From contig NC_091944.1 in the NCBI RefSeq assembly GCF_041260155.1, positions 27,203,832 to 27,267,831 on the forward strand: a stretch of 64,000 nucleotides of DNA, in the 5' to 3' direction. This document shows, one piece after another, positions 47,780 through 59,600 of this stretch. A program made the position numbers and the translations under genes. Numbering within the stretch: the stretch's first letter is position 1; each line of letters starts with the position of its first letter. This DNA is from Ptychodera flava (Eukaryota; Hemichordata; Enteropneusta; Ptychoderidae). The notes beneath the pieces are model-generated. The model searched no databases, was not told where the DNA came from, and worked only from the letters and a program-made list of their open reading frames with translations.

Positions 47780-48104
47780 GGTAGTATGCGCCTCAAAAGT
47801 GAAAGATTTAAACTTATGCTCAGACTTTCCTTAAAGAATCTTTCAACCATTCAATCTCAAAATCAAGGATAAAAATTGGGGGGGGGGAGGGGGGGTCACT
47901 TCGCCGATATTTAAAATTCAAAATGGCTGCCATCCTTGTGCTAACTCTATAGAGAAAAATAAAATTTTCTTATTTCGAAAAACTAAGCCGGTGAAAAGTT
48001 TTTATACATAAAGAGCTTAAAAATGAACCCCCACAAGTGGTAGATCAGAAAAGAATTGTAAAAGTTCGAGAGTTCGAATATCTGTTCCCGAAGCGCATTT
48101 TACC
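47780..48104. mobile_element. MITE-1 copy
   Basis: TTAA on both sides (47,776-47,779 and 48,105-48,108). Starts GGTAGTATGCGCCTC, ends AGCGCATTTTACC. Contains a poly-G run at 47,879-47,896. Confidence 0.87.
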
Positions 48105-48114
48105 TTAATACTAG

Positions 48115-48149
48115 CACAGAGTAACATAAACAGTGTATGTTACTCTGTG
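48115..48149. repeat. Perfect 14-bp-stem hairpin
   Basis: CACAGAGTAACATA, a 7-base loop, then TATGTTACTCTGTG. It lies 7 bp past the MITE-1 right TTAA. Function unknown. Confidence 0.8.
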
Positions 48150-49842
48150 ATACTAGTAATCAGAGACAAGAATACTTATAATTTTGTCATCCATGTGTAT
48201 CTCAAGTCAGAGAATAAGAAGGATGCAACATTTGTCATACAAGTTATAGAGAGTTGTACTTTCTTCATCTAACAGTGGAAAATGTTATGCTATGCCGAAC
48301 TGCATTTAAAGCAGAGAGGTATATTATTGCGACTTTCCGAAGTCTTTGAAATCCAACTTTATCTTTACAGGAAACGTATAACCATTGTTAGCTGTAGTCA
48401 TGGAGACAGTTTCGATCCCTTCCAGATTGCCTTTGCTAGTAAGCATCCTCGGATTCTGAACTTCGAAAAACACGTTTTTGTTTTAATTTTGCGCGCCCTT
48501 ACTACAGTTCAGCTGTTCAGTTGATGTGTTTTCTCTGAGGAAGGCTAGTGCAAGCCCATAATGAACTGATTTCATGTAGGGAGGGCCTAAAGAAAGCCTT
48601 ATCTAAAATACGTTAAAAAATCAAGATGAAGAATCTAGTTAGAGGTGAGGTGAGGTCCAAAGCATCCATTCATGATCACATATTCATTAAAGCACAATAT
48701 TTAGATTGTTTCTCTGTTCCGGGATGTGCAAAGAGACACCAAATGGATTAGTGTGATTTTCAAACGGGACCATTGTCCTTAAAACTGATAGCTTTTGCAG
48801 CATTCACAGACTATTAAACTTTGATTTATTGTGCTATCCTGGTGTAGAGAGTCAAATTTTTCGGTTCTAATTTCCAAATCCCTCAATGTTTACAATTCGT
48901 CGCATGGGTGCAGCATTGTTCACAGTTAGCATCAAGGCTAAATGTTAATGACCATGTCATTCAGAGAAATTTCTCGATTGATACGAGCCCGTTTCTTGTC
49001 GATGTCTTCCAGTTCTGGTTGTCTACAATCGAGAATGTCATCGTGTTTATGTGTTAAGGACTTGCTTCTACCTGAACTGTTTCTGGCTGACATGTTTTTT
49101 TAATCTCATTTAAATTGTCAGGATATTTAATCATAAAACAAACGTTAAGCTTATAGTAACTGAGATCAGCTGGCTCATTGTACACATGCCCATCGCACGC
49201 TCATGAACACAAAATGTTAATAGATGCGTGTATTACCTCGAACGTCGCTTATCGCTTGTCTTGGTTTGCAAGAATCTGTCTGTGCATATGCAGGGATTGG
49301 TGTATCTGCAGACTTTGAATGGGGTGGGTTTGAATACCGGCCAACATAAATATCGTTTACCCGTCCACATTTTGTGTTGATTGTTTTCTTAAAAGAAAAT
49401 GGAGCTAATGCCGTCAGCTTCGTTACAAAAATCACTGAAAGTGTAAACTAGAATTGCTGATCACATTTTTACTTCCATATTCAATGTACATTTTAAGCCA
49501 GGAAAAAAGGCGTGTTTGATTTATGTTGAATAATATAAATTACTCACACCCTACCATGCAGTCGATGCCAAAAAAACACCCGCAAAGGTTCGATCCCCGC
49601 TGCACGAAACTCATCAGCAATACTAAAATGGCCCATTTTTCTCTCATTGTAATCACATTAGAGTTTGATATTTCTGCTGTGTTCATTTCACGCGAGTTGT
49701 TAATTACATCTTTGTAATGGGTACAGAACTCCCCGCTTCGTTCAAGGGTTGCGATAATAGAGCCAGCAGTGGACATTTATAGTATGTTAATTGAAAAAAA
49801 AAGATGGTCAATAATTAGTATAATCTGCTGTACATGGCAGTG
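48150..49842. other. Spacer before GH9-C
   Basis: No coding recognised. From about 49,540 on, short similarities to the GH9-B upstream region appear (CGATCCCCGCTGC here, GGATCCCGCTGCG near 21,510; then ATTAATTGAAA-type sequence), suggesting a shared promoter region of a few hundred bases. Confidence 0.5.
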
Positions 49843-49850
49843 TATATAAA
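49843..49850 (+). promoter_or_regulatory. TATA box of GH9-C
   Basis: TATATAAA, 118 bp before the ATG. It is followed by GTCGCCAGAAAC, which parallels ATCACCAGAAAG after the GH9-B TATA box. Transcription probably starts about 25-30 bp downstream. Confidence 0.72.
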
Positions 49851-49967
49851 GGAGTGAGTTGTCGCCAGAAACTAGACTGCTACCGAACGTGACCGGTAGC
49901 ATAGGAAATCAGTAGATTTATTTCAGGGGCTAGCCATTGCCTTGGTATACCGAAAGACTAACTAATC

Positions 49968-52900
49968 ATGAGTTGGTTCTCTTTAGTTTTGTTCGCACTG
50001 ATGATAGCATCGGTGCGTACGATGTGCAGGACTACGCCGGAGCCGCCCGAGGAGAATCGGGTGAACTGCTACATGTACGAGTCTAGCGATCCGGTGTTGT
50101 GGCAAGAAGACGATCAAATATGCGACGGCGATGACGAAGACGATGGCGAAGAAGAGGTTGAAGGCCACAGCGTCACAAAACGAAGTCTGGGAGATTTTGA
50201 TGACTACATGATACAGGAAAGGCCAAACAGTGAGTTTTTTTCTAAATAATCAGCGAGTTTCTCAAAGCTCCATCAGCTGTAACTTTGATTACTCTACTCT
50301 CTTGTAAAGCCCAACTTCTTGTTCTAACTCCAATATCATGCCTAGTATACAAAATCTTGTCAGCTAAGCATGCATGTACGAAATATCCAATGTGTTTATT
50401 CACAAATGAATTTTAGTGCGAACTTCGGACTAGAATTGTTTTGTCGACACAAAATTGCATGCTTCTTCACATAGTTCGAAAGCCTAATATTTTATATTGC
50501 ATTGTACTGTAGGGAGATGACTTTGAACATAGGCTGGTTTAAGCAAAAGTAATGAAAATACTATCAAAGGTCACAGCTAGTTGCCTCAAATTGACCAAAC
50601 TAATATTTCTACGTTTTTGAAATAAATATAAATGTGTTACGACTTCTACCGATTGCTAGTGATTTTGTTCACAGTTAAAACCTTTGTTCAAGGTACCCTG
50701 GCTATTAGGTCTTTCGTTGTTTATGTTTAAGCTTGGCGCTTCTCGAGGAATACTGAGAAAGCCAATATTCACAAGTGTGTTCTTGGCAGTAGAAATTTGG
50801 GAGGCACGCTTTTTTTGATGTAAGTCTGAAAAGGGCTCAAATATGTTATAAAAAATCTTTCCCTCGGCGTTATAGCTGTATATCCAGTCACAATCCCTCA
50901 GTGCACTGCTTGTCACCAAACCGTGACATACTCCATGGTAATGACTTTGGCAATGAGATATGTCTTCAAATTAGCCGAATTCGCAATGCTAACTTCTTGC
51001 ATCATACTGCTGGCAGGGCGGCACCTATTGTTGATACACTATTGGTAATTTCTTTCAATCTTTGAAAAATTACGATATTCGTTATGTGTATCGCATATTA
51101 TTTTATTTTGACTTTCCATAAAGCCATTGCATTAATTGAGATCTTTCGGTGGTAGAAATCTTGGTTAGGCGACTAACTTTTGATCTCTTTTAGCCAAATT
51201 TCTACGACACTTTAAAACTGAAACATATATACTCTGCATGTATTACCACAGCTATGTGTTTCGAAAGGATAGTACTCTCCTGGTAAAAGAGCGGCGCTCA
51301 GACCAACCTTTCCTCTTAACCTTGACTCTCTTTATTTTTGACTGGATTGTGGCCATATGTCCTCTGACATCCATGAACTAAACGACCATACTGTTCCTGT
51401 CTTATAGGACTTCACCATCGGTTCAACGTCCTGCTAAACAACTCCATACTCTTCTTCGAAGCGCAAAAGTCGGGCAAGATTTTCAGGTCGCACCAAAAGC
51501 TGTACTGGAGGACTTCTTCGTGCCTGGGGGATAGAGGATTTAAGGAGGAGGACCTGACTGGTGGATGGTACGACGGTAAGCCAGTTTGAACTCTAGAATC
51601 AAGACTTTGGCGAATGGAAGTCAAGGCAAAATAAGTCATCGAAGTACTCTGTGATATACAGCAATTTTGTTTCACAAAAGACACCGCAATCGCAGTACCG
51701 TAGCAATAAAGTCCCATACCTCCGTACCCAGTGATCCTGAAACAGATTTGTGAATGACGCCGCAATATTAGAGCAATGGCGGAAATGTAGTCGCCACGCT
51801 ACAAAGTGTCTCATGCAAAATCGAAGTGATAGACGGCAGTATATACAGGACTAACTGAAACTGATGCAAATGTTTAGCATAAATTTCAGTTTAATTCTCA
51901 TTTTGGTGAAAATGTTGTTCTCTGTTTGGCCATACACTCTTTATAATCTAACGCCTAAATGGTTTATGACATTTACCACCCATTTCAATTTATCATACAC
52001 ATCTTAATTTCTACCCCCTTTCCACCACATGCACCGTTGCAGCCGGAGACAACGTGAAGTTCAACTTTCCGATGGCGTTTTCCACGGCGGTGTTGGCATG
52101 GAGCCTCATCGAGTTCCCGGATGCATACAGGGAAGCAGGCGCCTACGACGACATGCTTGATACTATTAAGTGGACGTGCGACTATTTCATCAAGTGCCAT
52201 ACCAGGCCAAATGAATATTATTACCAGGTATACTTACCAATTTTTATCAAACAACTTTTGAAGAAGGAATTTCAATTGCCGTAAGGACGGTCGAGTAACT
52301 AAGTTCAAAGCCATTTCTCTATTCAATTTTTTGCTATCTTGAATTCGTGACCGTTTCAAAATATGAGCTGTTACCAGATTAAGTTTGCGCTCAGAAGAAT
52401 ACTTGCACAAGAAAGAAAAAAATAAGACAGCAGAAATTCTTCTCTATGCGTTGTCCAAGATAACAATGTTAACTTTAAATTTTTCCCTATTTCGGGAGAG
52501 AAACTTACAAATCCCTTTTCTATAATTGGTGAGATACAATACTTAAATTCCTACATTAATTTTCCAGTTTGTTCAAGTATGAAGTTCATGTTAACATTCA
52601 AATTATTCGACATCGATTCCTCTAAATAAATACTACAACGGAAACAATGTTGTATGAAAACAGGATGCTAGCAGATCTTTAGTTTCATCTTGACCGGAAT
52701 TGTCGAGTACCAAGTCACGTGGTCATCCTTTGAACCCTCAATCTTTGAATAAATGTTCTCTCCAGATCTACAAAGTCATTATCAAGAACTGTTTATTATT
52801 TCGAAACTGGAACATCACCTTACCGCAGCCTTCGATATAATGAACAGTTTTTATTGTTCAAAAACTCTTGAAGACAACGGTTTCTACATTCTAACTTTTA

Positions 52901-53556
52901 AAATAATATAAGTTAAGACGGACGCGAACAGACAAGGCCTGAAGAACTGCTAAGGACATGCGATAATTATATTTAAAAAGCACTCAACTGAACTTTGGCG
53001 GCGCCCTGTTTGAGACGCCCCATTCAAAACGAGGGCCCAGCTGAGTGGCTCAAAGTTGACCATGATGCAAAGTGTGTTTCATGTTCTGGCAGGTGGCTGA
53101 CGCCAACGTTGATCACTCGAACTGGCAACGTCCAGAAGATATTTACTATTACAGAGACCCTTTCAGAATACAGCATAACGGGACGGGTTCTGACGTCATT
53201 GGTTCGACTGCCGCGGCTCTAGCAACCTGTGCAGTTGCCTATTCAGAAGCTGGCAGTGAGTATCATGTTCATTGGGTTTACCTTACCTTGTGCGGAAACT
53301 TGTATATTTTTTTCCAATAGGTTATACGTCAAGCTTTCTCTTTGTAGTGATCAATACCAGCTGAGACATTGTAAACAACAGCGTGATTGACTGTACAAGA
53401 ACAATGACAGCGGCAGATGATGAATGATAAATGATGAAGACAATGATGATTATTATTATTTTAATGGCGATGATAATGATGATAATATGATGATTTTGAT
53501 GATGATAATGACGACGACGGCGACGATGATGATAATATGAGGGCGATGAAGATGAA

Positions 53557-53600
<44 letters not shown>

Positions 53601-56600
53601 GATGATGATGATGGTGGTGATGATGATGATGATGATTGATGATGGTAATGGTGATAATAATGATGATGATGATGGTGGTGATGGTGTTGGTGGTGATGGT
53701 GATTTACTTGTGTATCACTTACTGGTAATGCTCTCACCAAACAAATGGGTGTGACCATTCATATGTAATGGGAAAGCCGACAAAAGTGATTTTTTTGAAC
53801 GCACAAGCTTCAGAGCCAAGATGCGATTTATATAAATATAACAACTTTGAAATGCAAGAAATAACCCACTCCTCTTTACATTTTTTTTACTTTTATTTGG
53901 CCTAAAAAGAAAGGTCACCTATGTAAGTCGAAATATAAGGGAAGTTCGTACACAGAGATTTTCATTTGCTGCCAAGTGTTGGATCAAGGAAGGCACCAAA
54001 ATGCCTTCCTGGCGAGCGAAATTAAAATAAAGGGATTTAGTAACTTATTGTGAATTTAGATCACTTTCCTTGCACCAGAATTTATGCAGGAACAGGGAGG
54101 TTCCTCAATCTTATTATATATATATTCAATGCTGTCTTTCCAGTGGGTGGTCGAGCCACGGTTTATAGAAAAAAGGCGGTCGACTTGTACAGAGTTGCTA
54201 CGAACAACATAGGCAAATATCCCGATAACGGGTACTATATGTAAGTACGATACTACAGAAATTAATGACATTGCACAAAGTATAAGTGACACCCCGATTA
54301 CCCTAAACTAGTCTAGACTGGCATCTGGTATAACAACTTCTTCAAAATCAGACCTTACATATATTACCTTGTGTGAACACGATTGGAACTAATTTGAGAT
54401 AATTGGATGGTGAAGTTATGTCTGTTTCATCTGCAAATGTAAGCTCACCTGCTTTTCTTTTAAAGTTACACACTTGTTTTTATGAGTAATTTGTAATATT
54501 GCAACATTCACCTATAGGGCACCTGACACTTTTGAGAAATTTGAAAAATATGGAATCCAATTATCCCAAATTAGTTTTTAATCTTGTTTGTGTCAATTGT
54601 ACGCTCAAATACTTACAGATCAGAATAAAGTACCGAAACATACAAATAATAATTTATATACAGTGTACGTAAGCCAACCCGTGAAGGGTGTTTCTGTATG
54701 GCGGCGTCCAGTCTAGATCCAGGTTGCACTTAACTTATCGATAATTATAACAGTTGCCATTTCCAAGTACACTTTCAGCAGTTCCACGTTAATACTGAAA
54801 CTTCCAATAATGTCTACATTAATAAAATTGCTCACATCAGTAAAAATGCTAGCAACTATCTATGAAGTTAAGATGGATCTATAAATTGTCGGATATCTAG
54901 CTGTAAAATGTACTTTAAGAATATATGTGCTCGATTTTCCCGGCATGAAGCAGTCTTCGACCATGGGCAGTATTGCAATGATTAGATTAAAGGTATACAG
55001 TCACCAGTAATCTAAATATGCCCATATATGGTCAAAGGGGCGTTCCTTGGTATTCAAAATGCCCATTATGTGAGGGTGCTATTTTTTAAAAAGCGGCCAC
55101 CCGCTTAAATCTGTGAGTGGTTAGATTTTCTCTTTCCATGGTAACTGTGGCAAAACTGGAACAGGTGACAGTATACCTTTAAGGGTTGTGAGTAACTGCA
55201 TCATAGTCTGTGCTTGCACAATGTCCAATATTGAGAGTTTCCGCTATTGGTCAACATATATTCGTATTTTTCATACTTTCGTAAATTTCCGTGATGCAAA
55301 ACATGGCCTCTGTCATTAAGATAGCATAGCACTTTTTTCTTCACAGCAACAATAACCTTGGAGACGAACTTGTCTGGGCGGCAACGTGGCTACACATTGC
55401 CACGGGCGAATTGCAGTATCTCGAAGACGCGGAGGCATACTTTGCAGAGTACAAACTCAGAGGGCGTTCCTATTGCTTTGGATGGGGAGACACCAGAGAG
55501 GGGTCAAAGGTGAGAAAACGGTCCGAGTTACAGGACACAAGCTACTGTAGAAGCAAGACAGCAATTCTGTACTTTAGGAAATCTCACAGGGAATGACTGC
55601 CACATTTAGCGATACCTGACGTCACTTTCCATCCCGCAGGTTATAGTTTGTCATGTGGCACTAGGATACTTTGCAAAGGACCCTAGGGTGCCTATGTCAT
55701 TGTCAGATGTCCGTATGTCTCTATGTACGTTTGTAGGTCAGACCTGTGTGCACATAGGATATCTTGTAACCCGGACAGTATACAGGTGTTTGATATAAGA
55801 TTGCATACACATATTTTATTACATTATTTTACGGATACTGCAAAGCATTTGGGTGATCATTTGGCAATAACGGAAATTTGGATGATTACAATTTGTGTAA
55901 AAGCTCGCTGTGCAGTTACCTCTCACTTTGCAGCGAGCGGTGAAGGCTCATGGCACAGAAGCCACAGCGTTACCTTCGAAAAATGCACGCGTGTTCCTGA
56001 AAGACCCTGAAATTAGCCGATATTTGAAATTCAAAATGTCCCCCATCCCTGTATTAACTCAATGGGTTAAAATCAAATTTTGGATTTTTTCAAAAATCTA
56101 TGGAGCTGATTTTTTTTATTCTGAGGGCTCCAAAATGAGCCACACAAGTGGGAGATTAGAAAAGGACTATAAAAGTTTGAGAGTCCGAATATCTGTCCCA
56201 AGACGCATTTCATCTTTAAAAAAAGGAACTCTTTTAAGACACAAGCTCCTGCACAGCATATCAAAATTCTGTCTGTGGCTGTGACAATTAACACCTTTAA
56301 GGTAGTATGCGTCTCGAAAGTGAAAGACTTCATTTTTTGCTCAAACTTTCCTCAAGGAATATTTCAACCATTGTCTTTCAAAATCAAGAATAAAAATCCG
56401 GGATCACCGTGCAACTTTTGGTTCTAGAGAAACAAATTACTCAAGATATACCGATATTTGAAATTCAAAATGGTCGCCATCATTGCGTTAACTCTATAGA
56501 AAAAAATTGGATTTTCGATTTACGAAAAACTGAGACGGTGAAAAGTTTTCTTACACCAAGAGCTTCAACATGAACCCCCATAAGTGGTAGATCAGTAAAA

Positions 56601-59600
56601 TATTGTAAGAGTTTGAGAGTCTGAATACCTGTGTCCGAGGCGCATTCTACCTTGACAGTACAACCGCCAACTTTTAAACCACTTTGTTCATTCGTTTCAG
56701 TTACTGCTGTATAAAATCACCAACAAGGCGACATACAAGGATGCATTCATGAACTACATGGACACTTTGTTACCTTTTAACAGCCCTCACTTGTACACGC
56801 CCAAGGGATTGTTCATGCGAAACGAGTGGGGATCCTTGCGATACGCAGGTGAGAACAACTTACCTTTCTATCGAATGCGTACATGATTTGCGAATCGTAA
56901 AATCCCAATCAATCAACAGTTTTCAATCATATTTCGATCAGCCGAACTTGGGAAAAATCAAATTATCGCATGTGGTTAAATAGCTCTCCTAAGTCTCGAG
57001 CTATGTGAACATGTTGTAGCGCTTCTCACTCTGCTTTGGAACGTACCATTAGATCTAAAGGGAGGGAGATGGGGACAATAGAAAGACAAATCCTGCAGAA
57101 GGAAAAAATGGTTATTTTTTGCCGCCATGCTGATTTGAACAAATATTCAGATGAAGGTTGACTAATGAAAACGTGTGTAAATTTAAGAATAAAATTGTTT
57201 AGCATGCATCATGAGTGTTCGGAATGTGAAGTCAGCACCCTGATCACCCCTCCCAAGATCTAATGGTTCATCCCTTCAGTTCTTCTTTCGTTTTCGTGCG
57301 TGAACTTTGCAGAAGTAGAAATTCTATGTTTTAAAAGAAAAAACGACAAAATTCACTTGAAAGTCTGACGGGTAGTGACGTCAACTGTTAGATAATATCA
57401 AGCTCTTTTGTTATGCAACGTGACTTCCTCAAGTGTTACATGTATAACAGATACACGGACAAGTTTTGTATGTGATTTCTTGCAGCCGGGGCCACATTTG
57501 TTGGTTTGGTTGGCGCCAAATTAGGACTTAGGCCAAAGGTCTACAGGGAATTCGCTTGCAACCAAACAAACTACATGTTGGGCGACAACATCAGACGAAG
57601 CTTCGTCATCGGTTACGGTGTAGATCCGCCTTGTCGACCCCACCACCGAGCTAGGTAACCTATGCATATGTTCTTTACATATACTACCGAGTTAGTATGG
57701 CAAAAGTTGGGCCAGTAAGATAAGGGACGGACCATTAGATCTTGCGAGGTGGGGGTGGTCACAATTAGATTTGAATATTTTTTTTTTTCAAATTGTAAAT
57801 TTTTACATTTTTGTTTTTCAAGTGAGTCATGATGTGCTTACGTTTTTTTTCTAAGTAAACTATCCGATTTATAATTTTTTTGGAATCTGATTTTTTTATT
57901 TTGCAAACTAGTCTGAAGATTCCCCCAAACCTTCTGCTTTGAAAATTTTCTTCTGTTTTTGACCACCCCTCCCAAGATGTAATGGTCCGTCCTTAAAGCG
58001 CAGTGGTCGTCGCGCTGCGCATCCTCCTAAGGGGGTCCCCCTCTGTTGTAAACAAATCCAAGAACGCCGCACATGTTACGGGTTGATTGTAATGTTTGCG
58101 ATATTGCCGCTTGTTAAAATGGCGGCTGATCTGTCACAAGTATACCAACTAACCAAATGTAACACGCGATAAAAGGTCAATTAATCTAAGTTAAATATCT
58201 GCTGAATATTGAACAATAATTGCACGCTGGATTGAGATCACATTTGCTCATGATTTTCTTGAATCAGTTGAATTGGGCTCGGCTACTGTTATCGCTCGAG
58301 CCATAGAGCTAGACGTACGCATGTACGCATGTATACGCCAACAGACTATCAACGACCGGGCTCTAGTTTTCGACATCGCTAGCAAGGACGAGAGCTTTCA
58401 TTTCAAGAGGCCCGACAGGAGTACAAAGACAACAACCGAAACTACAGAAATCTACAACTCGCAGAGCAATGCCCGCTGCAGCAAGAAGCATCACTGCATC
58501 TGTTCCGTTCCGTGGTCTGTATGAACGTCCGTGTCAAACGGGTATATGGCGCGCTTCACTCAGCTGTGGAGAATCCAACTCAACTACAAAGTTTACCCCG
58601 TTTGGGGGTGCAAACGAGAATTCCGAGTACAGGTATCAAGTCAAGTGAAGGACCTTTCATTGGTCTTCTTCGTTATGTGGGGGTTATCTCACTTGAAAGA
58701 GGATTCAGACCTACCCGGCAATCAGGAGGTACAACAACGACGTTTGCCCATCACCGGTAGGCTACACCAGCTAGCGGTTGGAGCACTGCCATGCATATGA
58801 CCGTGCAGGACCGGGGCACAGGATCTCTCGATACGTCTATGCACGGTGTAGCCGTGCAATTTTCCGCCAAATGCAGCGAAAACCCGCTCGTTTTGTCTAT
58901 TGTTTCCTGTCATTGTACTATTTCTTACCACGTAATACTAGGAGAAGTAAGACATGGTGATCAACAGTTGGTTGTGGGCCAAGTCGTCGCGGGCCGGTAC
59001 GTTGTGGGACCGGATTCTCTATATCCGTGTACGTCAACGCGGTGACCGTCTCCCAACAACATCTCTGTGTCCTGCTCTGGCTTGCCGATCATGGTCTTGA
59101 GTGTAGTTTTGTGTTAGGCATTGTGCTTGTTGCTGGTCTACATATATAGGCAATGTTGATCATTTTAGTTATGTATTTTCACTGTACTGTACATAGCATT
59201 GTGTACAACCAGCGTAATCGCGCGCGATCAAACCTTTTTGTTCACTGTGTCTGCGTGCAGTAAACTCAGCGACATTATTTGCTGAGTGTAGTGTCCCAAT
59301 GTTCGTAGCTCTACACGAGTTATAGATAGAAATACACTACTGAAGTTCGTTTCCGATCTTAATATTTTACTATTGCATGATGTTGAGTCTTACAAAGGCC
59401 TTAACAAAGTGGGGGACTGCTCTCATCTCACTCCTATTGAAGTTGAGAAGACTTATGTTTACAAAAATTTATGTTTATCAACAAAAAAATCACGCACGCG
59501 CAGCGCGACGACCACTGCGCTTTAAGATGGGGTACCGTTATTCTTGTTCACGACTCACCTAGAGGCTGTAAAACTACTGCAGAGGTGAAATTAATATTTT

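Noticed and set aside
49575..49605. GGTTCGATCCC resembling a tRNA B box
   Set aside because: No acceptor stem, A box or cloverleaf could be drawn around it, and a similar stretch upstream of GH9-B is better explained as shared promoter sequence.
29342..49967. Search for GH9-B exons 8-10 (VIGYG, RPHHRAS, HNEVA coding) on both strands
   Set aside because: None seen, so copy B is treated as truncated rather than interrupted.
58273..59045. Overlapping short frames inside the 1,525-bp element considered as a transposase
   Set aside because: No DDE motif, no zinc-binding Cys cluster and no single frame long enough.
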